DNA of 52,607 nucleotides from positions 1 to 52,607 of the forward strand of contig JAKARI010000018.1 in the NCBI GenBank assembly GCA_021819245.1, given 5' to 3'. Under the pieces are notes generated by a model that did no database searches, was not told the origin of the DNA, and saw nothing but the letters and a program-made list of their open reading frames with translations. Made by a program: the position numbers and the translations under genes. The stretch's first letter is position 1; each line of letters opens with the position of its first letter. Source of the stretch: Pseudomonadota bacterium (lineage in GTDB: Bacteria > Pseudomonadota > Gammaproteobacteria > Acidiferrobacterales > Acidiferrobacteraceae). This document shows, piece after piece, positions 34,412 through 44,379 of this stretch.

Positions 34412-35198
34412 TGAGCGAGATAAAGCTCACGACATGACGCCCTAAAACATCGCCCTCAAGATTCCCTACCCTGCTCGGCGGACACCTCATGGCCGGCTGG
34501 GCCTTGTGAATAACCAGCCCCTAGCTTTGCCCCCCGCCCTCTTCGCCCGGGCCATCAAGACACGGGTCGAATCCATCACCACACCCGCGGCCTTTCTCCG
34601 GCGCCGGCGGCCACCGCTGCCGGCTACGAAAGATCCGCATGCACGGCGTCCAGGGCCCGCTCCGAGGTGTGTGCGGCCGCCTCGGGTGTCCCCCGGGGTC
34701 CGCAGCCAGCTCGATCTGCGCCAGACCCGCCCCAAGGGCCGCGTCGCCCTCTTCCCCAAAGAGGGAGGCCGTGACGCGGGACACCGACTCCGCGAGACTG
34801 ACGGCCCCCTCCGGCCCCAAAGGGTCTTCCCCACCCTTCGGGTTCCGGATCCGTATCAACCGCCACAACCGGCGTAAACGGTGCGAAATCCGGCCTGTCC
34901 CGGTCTCTGGCGTGCGCGCCGCGACGCACCCGGTGCTTCATCTCCACGATGGGTGCCCTGCCCGCGGAATCCCTGCCACTGTCTGGCCATCCGGAATCGG
35001 CTTTTCCGGTCGACTGCTGCCCCCGCCCGTCTTTCGCTGTTCGCTCCGGACCACGCCCGTTTTCTCCCAGGAAAAGGAGGCGTGCGTGAGGCAACGTACT
35101 GTGTTATCACGATGTTTGCCTTGGCACGATTGCTTTAACCCCTGGAGTGAAGACTTTGGTGGTTGACGGTGGCTTGGGGAATTTCCACACTGCGCACT
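34412..35198. other. Gene-poor region before the IS1634-type remnant
   Basis: About 790 bp with no convincing gene. A minus-strand frame at 34521-34868 (AVSLAESVSRVTASLFGEEGDAALGAGLAQIELAAD) has protein-like composition but no start site or motif, and may be a fragment of a lost gene. Confidence 0.45.
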
Positions 35199-35834
35199 AT
35201 GTTTCTCAAATGCACACGCCGCAAGAAGGATGGTAAGACCCACCACTACTAGAGCGTGGTCGAGAACCGTAGGCTCAGCTCAGGCCGCGTCGCCCAACGC
35301 CAGGTCTTGTACTTAGGCGAGATCAATGACAGCCGGAAAGCCGCATGGCGCAAGAGTATCGATGTGTTCGATGAAGGCCGCGTGCGTCATGTGGCCGTGT
35401 TTCCGGAAGCCCTGGCCCCGCCCGGCGATGCCAACGCCGTTGGTATCCGGCTCAACGAACTGCAGCTCAAGCGTCCGCGCCAATGGGGTGTCTGTTGGCT
35501 TGCCGATGTGCTGTGGCGGCAGCTAGGACTTGATGCCTTCTGGGAGGCGCGCTTGCCGCCCTCACGTAAAGGCACGCCCTGGGCATCCGTCCTGCAAACG
35601 CTCGTGACCTATCGGCTGATCGATCCCGGCTCCGAGTGGCGGCTGCACCGGCAGTGGTTTATTCAAAGCGCGATGGCTGATCTGCTCGATGCCGATTGTG
35701 CGCTGGCCGAGAAGGATACGCTCTCCCGTGTGCGCCATGCCCGCGGCTATGAGTTGAGGCGGCACCACGGGACGAAGACTCGAGACTCCCTTTGCACAGC
35801 CCCATCAAGCCGCTGCGACCATGAGCGACAATGA
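35199..35834 (+). pseudogene. IS1634-family-type transposase, N-terminal fragment
   Basis: The frame from 35199 begins MFLKCTRRKKDGKTHHY, the usual N-terminus of this transposase group, then hits TAG at 35250-35252 where Trp is expected, and continues SVVENRRLSSGRVAQRQVLYLGEIND. Sequence stays family-like to about DADCALAEKDTLSRV (near 35732), after which it diverges and ends. The DDE catalytic core and C-terminus are missing. It is thus a dead, truncated insertion sequence. Terminal repeats could not be identified. Confidence 0.75.
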
Positions 35835-36009
35835 GGCGGGAGAATGGCTCAACGCGGCCCGAAAGTGGTCTTTCCAACCCCGCAACCGTCGATGCCAACC
35901 TGCCGCCTGTTGGATTCACCCGCCTGAGGCCCTCGTTGAGACTCACGCCTCCCTGAAAGGTGACGGGGCCCCACCACGCGGCGAGGCCCCCGGGGCGCTT
36001 AGGCGCCGC

Positions 36010-36594
36010 CTAGCCTTTGGGAGCGGCCAAGTGGGCGAGCTGCGCCCGGTAAAAGGGCGAGATCGCCTGGCCCGGAAAGAACTTCTGCACGGTCGCGATC
36101 GGCAGATTCACTCCGGAGGGGAAGGTGAAATCGGTCTTTTTGGCGATCGCGTGGCAGGAGATGCAGCTCTGCACCCGCCCGTAGGCGATGACCTGCCCGT
36201 TCGGCTTATAGGCGGCCATGACCCAGTCGCGGTCGGCGCGGTCATAGCCCGGGACCTTCAGCATCGCGGTCACCGTCTTCAGGACCTTATGGATATCAAA
36301 ATTTTCCTTGATGTAGAGGCTCCCGGCCGGGAACCGCGTCACGGTATGCACGCCATGGGCCGCAGCCCGGACGGCGATGGCATTGGCGCGGTCTATGGTG
36401 TAGTAGTCCACCATCCGCGAGCCATGCATCCACAGATGGCTTCCAGGCAGGAGCGCCCCCCCGTTTTCGAGCGCGCGCACCTGGGCAAAGAGCGCCTGGG
36501 GGGTCGGGGCCTTGTCGGCGCCGCAGGCGGCGAGCGGCAGCAGCAACGCGGCGCCCAGGGCGCCGGCCAACCTATTCTTATTGTATATTGACAT
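36010..36594 (-). CDS. Cytochrome P460-family lipoprotein
   Basis: A 194-residue exported heme protein. A lipoprotein signal with lipobox LPLAAC predicts lipidation at Cys24. One c-type heme motif, CISCH, is at residues 144-148, followed by AIAKKTDFTF, the family's typical C-terminal context. RFPAGSLYIKENFD carries Lys96, at the place of the lysine that crosslinks the heme in cytochrome P460. P460 enzymes oxidise hydroxylamine; many relatives are uncharacterised. It is divergent from the ammonium transporter. An AGGAGATG site precedes the ATG. Confidence 0.8.
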   Translation of the reverse strand: MSIYNKNRLAGALGAALLLPLAACGADKAPTPQALFAQVRALENGGALLPGSHLWMHGSRMVDYYTIDRANAIAVRAAAHGVHTVTRFPAGSLYIKENFDIHKVLKTVTAMLKVPGYDRADRDWVMAAYKPNGQVIAYGRVQSCISCHAIAKKTDFTFPSGVNLPIATVQKFFPGQAISPFYRAQLAHLAAPKG

Positions 36595-36899
36595 TACACA
36601 TCTCCTGTGGGCGATACCCGGGCATCTTCACGCGACGCCCGGCCCGCTGTCAACCCGGCCCGGGCATATCCCCCCTGAAGGCGCCGCGTCCGTGCAGGGC
36701 GCGAAGACATCCCCACTTTGGTGCCATTGATGCCCCATTACGGGGCGCGTACAGTCATGTTCGCCCACGCGCGCTTGTGCCTGGGCGAACACGAATCGCG
36801 CGGCCCGCGACCCGCTCGATGCCACGATCGCGTGGCGTGCGGGCCGCACGACGCGCCGGATGCATCGGCATCGACCCCTTTCGACATAAGGAAAATATT
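36595..36899. other. Divergent control region, P460 gene and amt
   Basis: About 300 bp between two divergent starts. It must carry both promoters, but I see no clear sigma-70 or sigma-54 box pair, nor a repeat I would defend. Confidence 0.5.
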
Positions 36900-38273
36900 G
36901 TGCGCACACTGCCACTTGTCTGCGGCTCGACCCTGGCCGCAACCGTGCTTTCGCTGACCCCCGAGGCGGCGCTTGCCGCCCCATCCCCGCCGGCGGCAAC
37001 GGGACTTTTCGCCGTCCCCCTGGCGGCCGCCGCCCCCAGCGCCCCCCATGTCCTCATCAATCACGGCGACACCGCGTGGATGCTGGTCTCGACGGTGCTG
37101 GTGCTGATGATGACCATACCGGGGCTCGCGCTCTTCTACGGCGGTATGGTGCGCGACAAGAATGTCCTGAGTACGCTCGCCCACAGCTTCGCCACCACCT
37201 GCCTTGTCACCCTCCTCTGGTATATCGTCGCCTACAGCCTGGCCTTCACCGACGGCAATGCCTTCATCGGCGGGCTAAGCCGCCTCTTCCTCGAGGGCAT
37301 GGGCCGCGACACGGTCTCGGACCGCTCCATGGCGGTCCCGGAATCGGTGTATATGTCCTTTCAGATGACCTTTGCCATCATCACCCCGGCGCTCATCTCC
37401 GGTTCGTTCGCCGAGCGCATCAAGTTCTCATCGGCCCTCTGGTTTAGCGGGCTTTGGCTCCTCTTTGTGTATGTGCCGGTGGTCCACTGGGTGTGGTCGG
37501 CCCACGGCTGGCTTGCGCACATGGGGGTCCTCGACTTCGCCGGCGGCACGGTCGTCGAGGTGAACTCAGGCGTCGCCGGGCTTGTGACCGCGCTCGTGGT
37601 GGGACGGCGCACAGGCTACGGGCGCGAACCGATGGCGCCTCATAACCTCGCGCTCACCACCCTCGGGGCCTGTCTTTTGTGGGTGGGCTGGTTTGGCTTC
37701 AATGCCGGCAGCGCGGTCTCCGCAGGGGGGCTTGCCGGCATGGCGATGGTGACCACGCAGATCGCGACCGCCGCCGCGGCCATGGCGTGGATGTTTCTGG
37801 AATGGGCCGCGCGCGGCAAGCCGAGCGTGCTGGGCATGGCCTCGGGGGCGGTGGCCGGGGCGGTGGCCATCACCCCGGCCTCGGGGTTCGTGGATCCCAC
37901 CGGCGCGCTCATCATCGGGCTCGCCGGGGGGCTTGCCTGCTTTACGGCGGTGACCTACGTCAAAAACGCCCTGGGCTATGACGACACCCTCGATGTCTTC
38001 GGGGTGCATGGCGTAGGCGGGGCCGTGGGGCTTATTCTGACGGGCGTGTTCGCGGTGCAGGCCATTGGCGGAACGGCCGGGGCGCTCGAGGGCAATACCG
38101 GCCAGATCGGCAAGCAACTGATTGCGATCGCGGCCGTTGCCACCTATGATGCCCTAGGGACGTTTCTCATCCTCAAGCTCATCGACCTTGTCATGGGGCT
38201 GAGACCGAGCCGGGACGAGGAGCGCGAGGGTCTCGACATCACTCAGCATGGCGAACGCGCCTACAGCGAGTAA
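36900..38273 (+). CDS. amtB: Ammonium transporter, Amt family
   Basis: A 457-residue Amt/AmtB channel. A GTG start at 36900 is chosen; an AAGGAAAAT site lies upstream, and the next residues (RTLPLVCGSTLAATVLSL...ALAAP) form a cleavable signal peptide as in many AmtB proteins. Hallmarks are MMTIPGLALFYGGMVRDKN, FAIITPALISGSFAERIKF, and HNLALTTLGACLLWVGWFGFNAGS, with DVFGVHGVGG near the end (twin-His pore region). Eleven membrane helices are expected. No glnK-like gene adjoins it, which is unusual. Confidence 0.95.
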   Translation: MRTLPLVCGSTLAATVLSLTPEAALAAPSPPAATGLFAVPLAAAAPSAPHVLINHGDTAWMLVSTVLVLMMTIPGLALFYGGMVRDKNVLSTLAHSFATTCLVTLLWYIVAYSLAFTDGNAFIGGLSRLFLEGMGRDTVSDRSMAVPESVYMSFQMTFAIITPALISGSFAERIKFSSALWFSGLWLLFVYVPVVHWVWSAHGWLAHMGVLDFAGGTVVEVNSGVAGLVTALVVGRRTGYGREPMAPHNLALTTLGACLLWVGWFGFNAGSAVSAGGLAGMAMVTTQIATAAAAMAWMFLEWAARGKPSVLGMASGAVAGAVAITPASGFVDPTGALIIGLAGGLACFTAVTYVKNALGYDDTLDVFGVHGVGGAVGLILTGVFAVQAIGGTAGALEGNTGQIGKQLIAIAAVATYDALGTFLILKLIDLVMGLRPSRDEEREGLDITQHGERAYSE

Positions 38274-38436
38274 CGAGGGCGTGGGCCGTTGCGCCCTGCG
38301 CCGGGCCAGGGGGTCGGTGCGGGGGGCTTGCGCGTGACCCCCATCCCCCGGCGGGGATGGCGGCTAGGCGCGGGCCCGGCAGGGAAACGCCCCGGACATC
38401 TCTGGAGTCTCACCGGCACGAGGGTGCCATTGCGCC

Positions 38437-40506
38437 GTGACCGACGTCGACCTGAAAAACCCGGCACTCTACATAAACCGGGAACTGAGCATGCTCGCGT
38501 TCAATCGGCGGGTCCTGGAGCAGGCCAAGGACGCGCGCGTGCCGCTGCTCGAGAGGCTGCGGTTTTTGTGCATATCGAGCACCAATCTCGATGAATTCTT
38601 CGAGGTGCGCGTAGCCGGGCTCCAGCAGCGCGCGCAGATCGCCGGCAACACGCTCGCACCCGATGACATGACCCCGACCGAGACCCTGCGCGCGGTGCGC
38701 GACGAGGCCCTGGACCTCATCTCCGAGCAATACCGGGTGCTCAACGAGGTCCTGATCCCGGAACTCGCCGCCGCGCGCATTCATATCATCAGGCGCGACA
38801 ACTGGACGGAGGCCCAGGAGGCCTGGCTGCGCCGCCACTTCGAGGAGGCGCTGCTGCCGATCCTGAGCCCCCTGGGGCTCGATCCCGCGCACCCGTTTCC
38901 GAAGATCCTGAACAAGAGCCTCAACTTCATCGTCTCGCTCGAGGGCCAGGACGCCTTCGGGCGCCACGGCGGCATGGCCATCGTCCAGGCCCCGCGGGCG
39001 CTGGCACGCGTCATCGCGCTGCCGGCGGGCGACCGCCAGAACCACGAGTTCGTGCTCTTATCCTCGGTCATCCATGCCTATGTGGGCCGGCTGTTCCCGG
39101 GCATGACGGTACTGGGCTGTTATCAGTTCCGGCTGACGCGCAACAGCGACCTTTTCATAGATGACGATGAGATCGAAGACATCCTGCGCGCGGTGCAAGG
39201 CGAGATCGCCTCGCGCCGCTATGGGGACGCGGTGCGCCTCGAGGTCTCGCGCGAGTGCCCAGACAACACACGCAAGTTCCTGCTGCGCCAATTCGGGCTC
39301 GAGGCCGACGACCTCTATGCCGTAAACGGCCCCGTCAATCTCAATCGCCTGGGCGAGATCTACGATCGCATCGAGCGCCCGGATCTCAAGTACCCGGCCT
39401 TCGTCCCCGGGGTGCCGCGGGCGCTCATGTCCGGGGTCGACCCGTTTGCCGCCATCCGCCGCGGCGATATCCTCCTGCACCACCCCTTCGAGTCGTTCCT
39501 GCCGGTCGCCGACTTCATCACGCACGCGGCCGCCGACCCGCTGGTGCTCGCCATCAAGCAGACCATGTACCGCTCCGGTCCGGACTCGCTCATCGCCGAT
39601 GCCCTGGTGGCCGCCGCACACGCCGGCAAGGAGGTGACCGTGGTCATCGAACTGCGCGCGCGCTTCGACGAGGCCGCCAATATCGCGCTCGCCAACCGGC
39701 TGCAGGAGGCCGGGGCGCACGTCTTGTATGGCATCGTGGGCTTCAAGACCCACGCGAAGATGGCGCTCGTGGTGCGCCGCGAGGGCGCCATCCTGCGCCG
39801 CTACATCCATCTCGGGACCGGCAACTACCACCTGCGCACCGCCAAGGCCTACACGGATTACGGCTACTTCACGTGCCGTCCGGAGATCGGCGAGGACGTC
39901 AATCAGGTGTTTTTGCAGCTCACGAGCCTCGGCAGCGCCCTGCCCTTACACCGCCTCGCGCAAAGCCCCTTTACCCTGCATCAACAGATGCGGGCCTTGA
40001 TCGAGCGCGAGCGCGCGCATGCCCTGGCCGGCCGCGCGGGGCGCATCATCCTCAAGATCAACGCCTTGACCGATCCCGACACCATACAGGCGCTCTACCG
40101 CGCCTCTCAAGACGGCGTGCGCATCGCCCTTATCGTGCGCGGCATCTGCTGCCTGCGCCCGGGGCTCCCTGGGGTCTCGGAGACTATTCAGGTGCGCTCG
40201 ATCGTCGGGCGCTTCCTGGAACATAGCCGGGTCTATTACTTTGCCAATGGCGGCCAGCCGGAGGTCTTCCTCGCGAGCGCCGACTGGATGGAGCGCAATT
40301 TCTTCCGGCGCGTCGAGGTGAGCTTTCCGATCCAGTCGCCGCGGCTGCGGGATCGCCTGGTGCGCGACTTGAAGCGCTACTTAAAAGACAATACCCATGC
40401 CTGGATCCTGCACCCCGACGGACATTACCGCCGCTTGCGCCCGCGCAAGGGCAGCGCCCATGACGCGCAGGCCGAGCTCCTCGCCGAGTGGGCCGATCAG
40501 GGCTGA
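38437..40506 (+). CDS. ppk1: Polyphosphate kinase 1
   Basis: A 689-residue Ppk1, the standard length. The N-terminal domain has YINRELSMLAFNRRVLEQA and ISSTNLDEFFEVRVAG. The catalytic part includes VGFKTHAKMALVVRREG, carrying the phosphorylated His, and YIHLGTGNYH. It polymerises ATP gamma-phosphate into polyphosphate. The start is a GTG at 38437. It converges with ppx, the polyphosphate-degrading partner, with only 13 bp between the stops. Confidence 0.96.
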   Translation: MTDVDLKNPALYINRELSMLAFNRRVLEQAKDARVPLLERLRFLCISSTNLDEFFEVRVAGLQQRAQIAGNTLAPDDMTPTETLRAVRDEALDLISEQYRVLNEVLIPELAAARIHIIRRDNWTEAQEAWLRRHFEEALLPILSPLGLDPAHPFPKILNKSLNFIVSLEGQDAFGRHGGMAIVQAPRALARVIALPAGDRQNHEFVLLSSVIHAYVGRLFPGMTVLGCYQFRLTRNSDLFIDDDEIEDILRAVQGEIASRRYGDAVRLEVSRECPDNTRKFLLRQFGLEADDLYAVNGPVNLNRLGEIYDRIERPDLKYPAFVPGVPRALMSGVDPFAAIRRGDILLHHPFESFLPVADFITHAAADPLVLAIKQTMYRSGPDSLIADALVAAAHAGKEVTVVIELRARFDEAANIALANRLQEAGAHVLYGIVGFKTHAKMALVVRREGAILRRYIHLGTGNYHLRTAKAYTDYGYFTCRPEIGEDVNQVFLQLTSLGSALPLHRLAQSPFTLHQQMRALIERERAHALAGRAGRIILKINALTDPDTIQALYRASQDGVRIALIVRGICCLRPGLPGVSETIQVRSIVGRFLEHSRVYYFANGGQPEVFLASADWMERNFFRRVEVSFPIQSPRLRDRLVRDLKRYLKDNTHAWILHPDGHYRRLRPRKGSAHDAQAELLAEWADQG

Positions 40507-40519
40507 CGGCGGCCCGCGG

Positions 40520-42076
40520 CTAGGCCCTTAAGGCCAAATGAATCGGGCCTTTTTGCATATCGGCGCATTCCGGGCCGAGTTCGCGCACGAGGGCCGCGCG
40601 CACCGCGCCGCTTGGCCGCGCCGCCGAGATCTCGAGTGCGTGGGCGCGCGCCTCCACCCGCCAGGGCACCCGCTGCCGGCCCGCACCCAGGGATCCCTCG
40701 AGCCGCAAGAGCGCGATGGCAAGGCGCGCAAGCACCGCGAGCCGCACCGCCGACTCCCCGAAGGACTTGCGCAGCGCGTTGACCGCAGGCTGCGTCCAGC
40801 GGCCGCGATGGCGGACGATCAAGGCCGCGAGCAAGGCCTGCTCGCGCGGTGCGAATCCCGCCAGTTCCACATGGCTTACGATATAGGCGCTGTGGTGCTC
40901 ATAACGCTGCTCGTTGACCGCCATCCCGCAGGCGTGCAGTTGCACCGCCCACTCCAGCAGCCGGCCCTCCTCGGACGACAGCCCCCACGGCCCGGCGGTC
41001 GCCTCGAACAGTGCGGCGACACACCCGGATACCCGGGCGCCGTAGGGGTCCGGCCAGCGCGCGGCCAGGCGCATGATGGCCTCGCTGCGCACGTCACTGC
41101 CCGAGAGCCGGTCCGCGAGATCGCGCAGGATCCCCTCGCGCAAGGCCCCCTTGGCGACCTCGAGGGTGGTGATTCCGAGCACCTCGAAAAGCGCCATCAG
41201 AACGGCAAGCCCGGCCGCGAACACCGGGGCGCGCTCGGTGGCAAGCCCCGGCAGCACCAGCCGATCGACGTGGCGCTCTGCCAAGACGCGGTCCTTGAGC
41301 CCTGCCAGCACGGCGGCGGTCAGCCCCCCTGACGCCAGACCCAGTTCGCGCGAGACGGCATCGACGGCGCGCACCGTCCCCGAGGACCCCGCCGCGTGCT
41401 GCCAGTGCGCCGCCACGAGCCGGTCGCGCACCGGCATGAGCCGATCGCGCGCAAAGGCCACCGCCTGATCGAATCGCGCCGCGGTCAGCAGATGTCCGGC
41501 GAATAGTTGATCGGTCAGGGTCACGCACCCGAGGGTCACGCTCTCCAAGACCTCGGCATGGCCATCGATGCCGACAATGAGCTCGGTGCTGCCGCCGCCG
41601 ATGTCCACGACCAGCGCGCGCGTCCCCGGGGCGATGCCGGGGCTCACCCCCCGGTAGATGAGCCGCGCCTCCTCGACGCCTGAGACCACCTCCACCGGCA
41701 CCCCAAGCCTGGCCTCGGCCTTACGCAAAAAGCCCTCGGCGCCCACCGCCTGACGCAAGGTATTGGTGCCGACTGCGCGCACGAGCCCCGGCTGCCAGAG
41801 CGCCAGGCGCTGCGCGAAGCGCTTAAGGCACGCAAGCGCCGCCTTGGCGGCCATCGGCCGGATGTGCCGGGTGCGATCGAGCCCCGATCCGAACCGCAGC
41901 ATCTCGCGCAGCTTGTCGACTAGGACCGGCTCGCCGTTTTCGATCGTGGCGATCGCCAGATGAAAGCTGTTGGAGCCAAGATCGATGGCGGCGATCACCG
42001 GACCGCGGTGGCGCGATGCACGCTTGACGACCTTCTTGGGGGTCCGCAAGGCGGCCTGGGCGAGGGCTTTGGGCAT
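40520..42076 (-). CDS. ppx: Exopolyphosphatase / pppGpp phosphatase (Ppx/GppA)
   Basis: A 518-residue actin-like ATPase-fold phosphatase. Phosphate-binding loops are AAIDLGSNSFHLAIA at the N-terminus and ALVVDIGGGSTELIVG. The C-terminal HD-like domain has QLHACGMAVNEQRYEHHSAYIVSH. It releases phosphate from polyphosphate ends; relatives also cleave pppGpp. The start is set at 42076 (MPKALAQ), since the upstream extension is low-quality sequence that overlaps the divergent MFS gene. Confidence 0.93.
   Translation of the reverse strand: MPKALAQAALRTPKKVVKRASRHRGPVIAAIDLGSNSFHLAIATIENGEPVLVDKLREMLRFGSGLDRTRHIRPMAAKAALACLKRFAQRLALWQPGLVRAVGTNTLRQAVGAEGFLRKAEARLGVPVEVVSGVEEARLIYRGVSPGIAPGTRALVVDIGGGSTELIVGIDGHAEVLESVTLGCVTLTDQLFAGHLLTAARFDQAVAFARDRLMPVRDRLVAAHWQHAAGSSGTVRAVDAVSRELGLASGGLTAAVLAGLKDRVLAERHVDRLVLPGLATERAPVFAAGLAVLMALFEVLGITTLEVAKGALREGILRDLADRLSGSDVRSEAIMRLAARWPDPYGARVSGCVAALFEATAGPWGLSSEEGRLLEWAVQLHACGMAVNEQRYEHHSAYIVSHVELAGFAPREQALLAALIVRHRGRWTQPAVNALRKSFGESAVRLAVLARLAIALLRLEGSLGAGRQRVPWRVEARAHALEISAARPSGAVRAALVRELGPECADMQKGPIHLALRA
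40521..40555 (+). terminator. Possible terminator after ppk1
   Basis: AGGCCC and GGGCCT form a 6-bp stem with a 17-nt loop, followed by TTTT. It lies within the 3' coding end of ppx on the other strand, as is common for convergent pairs. The stem is short and the loop long, so confidence is low. Confidence 0.35.
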
Positions 42077-42257
42077 AGGCGCCGTTTCCTGAACACGATA
42101 AGCCGCGAGTCTGGCGAATCTGTGCGGCCATGACAAGACAAGGCCCGCGGGCCTACCCGCGGCAGGCGGCACGCGCGCCCAAGATGCCGGCCTTACCGTC
42201 GGGTTGCAGGCCCCGATAAAACCGCTACACTGGCGCTCCCTTTGTGCCGGACGCGCC

Positions 42258-43484
42258 ATGTCTGACCGCAAGCCCTCCCATGCCGCACCTCTGGCGCCGG
42301 TCTCCTCGGGCCTCCTTGGGTTTCTCGCGTTCATGGCCGGCGCCACCGTCGCCAATCTCTACTACAGCCAGCCGTTGCTTGCGCAGATCGCCGCACGTTT
42401 CCATATCGCGCCGGACCGCGCAGGCCTCGTGGCCGTCGCCACGCAGATCGGCTATGCCGCGGGCCTTCTCATCATCGTGCCCCTGGGCGATGGCCGCGAG
42501 CGCAAGCGCCTGATCCTCACGACCACCGCCCTGCTCGCAGGCGCGCTCCTTTTGGTGGCGCTCAGCCCCGACTTTCCCCTGTTGCTTGCGGCCTGCCTTG
42601 TCCTGGGGTTTGTCACCACCGTCCCGCAGCTCTTGGTGCCGTATACCGCGCACCTCGCCTTGCCCGCACGCCGCGGGCGCGCGGTGGGGATCGTCATGAG
42701 CGGGCTGCTCATCGGCATCATCCTGTCCCGGGCGTTAAGCGGCTTTGGCGCCTTCCTCGGCTGGCGCGTGATCTACGCGCTCGCGGCGGGCGCCATGGCA
42801 TTGTGCGCGGCCGCCGCCGCCTGGCTCCTGCCCCGGCAGATGCCGGATGCCCGCCACCCGCACGGGGCGCTGCTGCGATCCCTGGTGCCGGTCTGGCGGC
42901 AGGAACCCGCGCTGCGCCGGCATGCCTTTCTCGGCGCCATGGGCTTTGCCGCCTTCAATACCTTCTGGACGCCGCTCGTGTTCCACTACACGCGCCTCTT
43001 TCCGGGGGACGCAAGCCGCATGGTCGGCATCACGGGGTTCATCGGCGCCGCCGGGGCGCTCGCCGCGCCGCTGTCCGGACGGCTGTCCGACCGCCTGGGG
43101 GCGCGCGCCGTCAACGGCACCTTCCTTGCGCTCATCCTGGCGGCCTTCCTGATCCTGTGGCTATACGGCGATTCGCTTCCCGGCATCGCCCTGGGCGCGG
43201 CCCTGCTCGATGCCGGCGTGCAGGGCAGCCACGTCTCGAATCAGACCCGCATCTACGCCCTGCACCCGCACATCAGAAACCGCCTGACCGCGCTTTACAT
43301 GGCGGCCTACTTCGCGGGCGGGGCGCTTGGGTCTTTCGTCGCGACCTCTGCCTGGCAGGAGGCGGGCTGGACGGCGGTATGCGCCTGCGGCGCGGCCTTT
43401 GCGCTCGCCGCGCAGGCGCGATTGTTCATGAGCCGCCGCGAGCCCTCGGCGCATGGCCCGCCGGTCCGCCCCCGCTGCCGGTAG
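42258..43484 (+). CDS. MFS efflux transporter
   Basis: A 408-residue, 12-helix major facilitator. After a short N-terminus it runs LLGFLAFMAGATVANLYYSQPLLAQIA, then PLGDGRERKRLIL, the loop 2-3 motif of the drug exporter group, and LSGRLSDRLGARAVNG in the second half. The ATG at 42258 is used rather than 42204, which would extend into divergent control sequence. Substrate unknown. Confidence 0.88.
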   Translation: MSDRKPSHAAPLAPVSSGLLGFLAFMAGATVANLYYSQPLLAQIAARFHIAPDRAGLVAVATQIGYAAGLLIIVPLGDGRERKRLILTTTALLAGALLLVALSPDFPLLLAACLVLGFVTTVPQLLVPYTAHLALPARRGRAVGIVMSGLLIGIILSRALSGFGAFLGWRVIYALAAGAMALCAAAAAWLLPRQMPDARHPHGALLRSLVPVWRQEPALRRHAFLGAMGFAAFNTFWTPLVFHYTRLFPGDASRMVGITGFIGAAGALAAPLSGRLSDRLGARAVNGTFLALILAAFLILWLYGDSLPGIALGAALLDAGVQGSHVSNQTRIYALHPHIRNRLTALYMAAYFAGGALGSFVATSAWQEAGWTAVCACGAAFALAAQARLFMSRREPSAHGPPVRPRCR

Positions 43485-43505
43485 ACCGCTTTCTCAAGCG
43501 CGCAA

Positions 43506-44039
43506 TCAGGACCGCGCCCCCTCCGTCGCGAGCGGGTCGGGGCCATAGGAATTCCCGCCCGAGGTGCCGGGCAGGACCAAGAAGACGAATATCGTGATAT
43601 CGAGCGCCAGGGTCACCACAAGCCCCAGGACGAGGAGCCCATGGCCGCTCAGGGTCAATCCGCGTATGAACTGAGGGATCCCGCTGACCGCCACGTGCGC
43701 CGCCACGATATCGATCACCACGGCCCCCTCCATGAGGAGCCCCATGAGTACGCTCGCCCCGACCCACCAGCCGCTGCGGTTGACGTCATGGAGCCGCCGG
43801 ACCTCGACGCACAGGCCCACGATGGCCGTATAGAGCAGAAAAAGCGTGCCTGCCACTCTAAGCAGAATCCCGAGCAACGAGGGAGGCGCCCCCGGCACCC
43901 CGCTATCCATGAGGCCCTGGAAGACAGCCTGAAGGACCGCAAAATAGAGCATGAACCACCAGTACTCCGAACGGATCGCCCGGCCGCGCATGACGAAACC
44001 CTTGCGATAGCATGTCCTGACTGCATCGATCGCGTTCAT
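43506..44039 (-). CDS. DUF805 membrane protein
   Basis: A 177-residue membrane protein. The DUF805 pattern is visible: RKGFVMRGRAIRSEYWWFMLYF, then EVRRLHDVNRSGWWVG, where the family's RLHD and GWW residues are kept. Four hydrophobic segments are expected. The function of the family is unknown. It ends next to the MFS gene, convergently. Confidence 0.88.
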   Translation of the reverse strand: MNAIDAVRTCYRKGFVMRGRAIRSEYWWFMLYFAVLQAVFQGLMDSGVPGAPPSLLGILLRVAGTLFLLYTAIVGLCVEVRRLHDVNRSGWWVGASVLMGLLMEGAVVIDIVAAHVAVSGIPQFIRGLTLSGHGLLVLGLVVTLALDITIFVFLVLPGTSGGNSYGPDPLATEGARS

Positions 44040-44379
44040 CCCGCCTCCTCCCGATTTTCATCCCTGTCGCCTCGCCCTGATCGCCCCGCGGCGACCGGCC
44101 TGCGATACCCTCCAGGACCCATGGGCCCTTTTATTATGGCACTACCCTGCCGCTATCGATTGCTCGGGCCTTCCCGATGGATCCAACGCGACCCGCGAAC
44201 CGTTCGGGCATCACGATGGGTCAGTATAGCAGGTCGGTGGCCCCATAATTTGGCACAGGCCGATGGGCCGGCCGCTCGCGCCCTCACAGGGGCCCGTGCC
44301 CGGCGTCTCGCATACTGCGCGCGCACCCCAGGGCGCGCCGCACGCCCGTACCTGCCCATCGTGCCAACATACCGCGATT
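44040..44379. other. Control region before the Wadjet operon
   Basis: A 340-bp spacer between the DUF805 gene and jetA. A CATACC box (44368-44373) lies 6 nt before the jetA ATG, in the same spacing as the leaderless promoters seen elsewhere in the window, but the -35 is poor. No other gene seen. Confidence 0.4.

Noticed and set aside
44131-44150. Possible sigma-54 promoter (TGGCAC followed by TGCC) before jetA
   Set aside because: The GG to GC distance is one base short of the required spacing.
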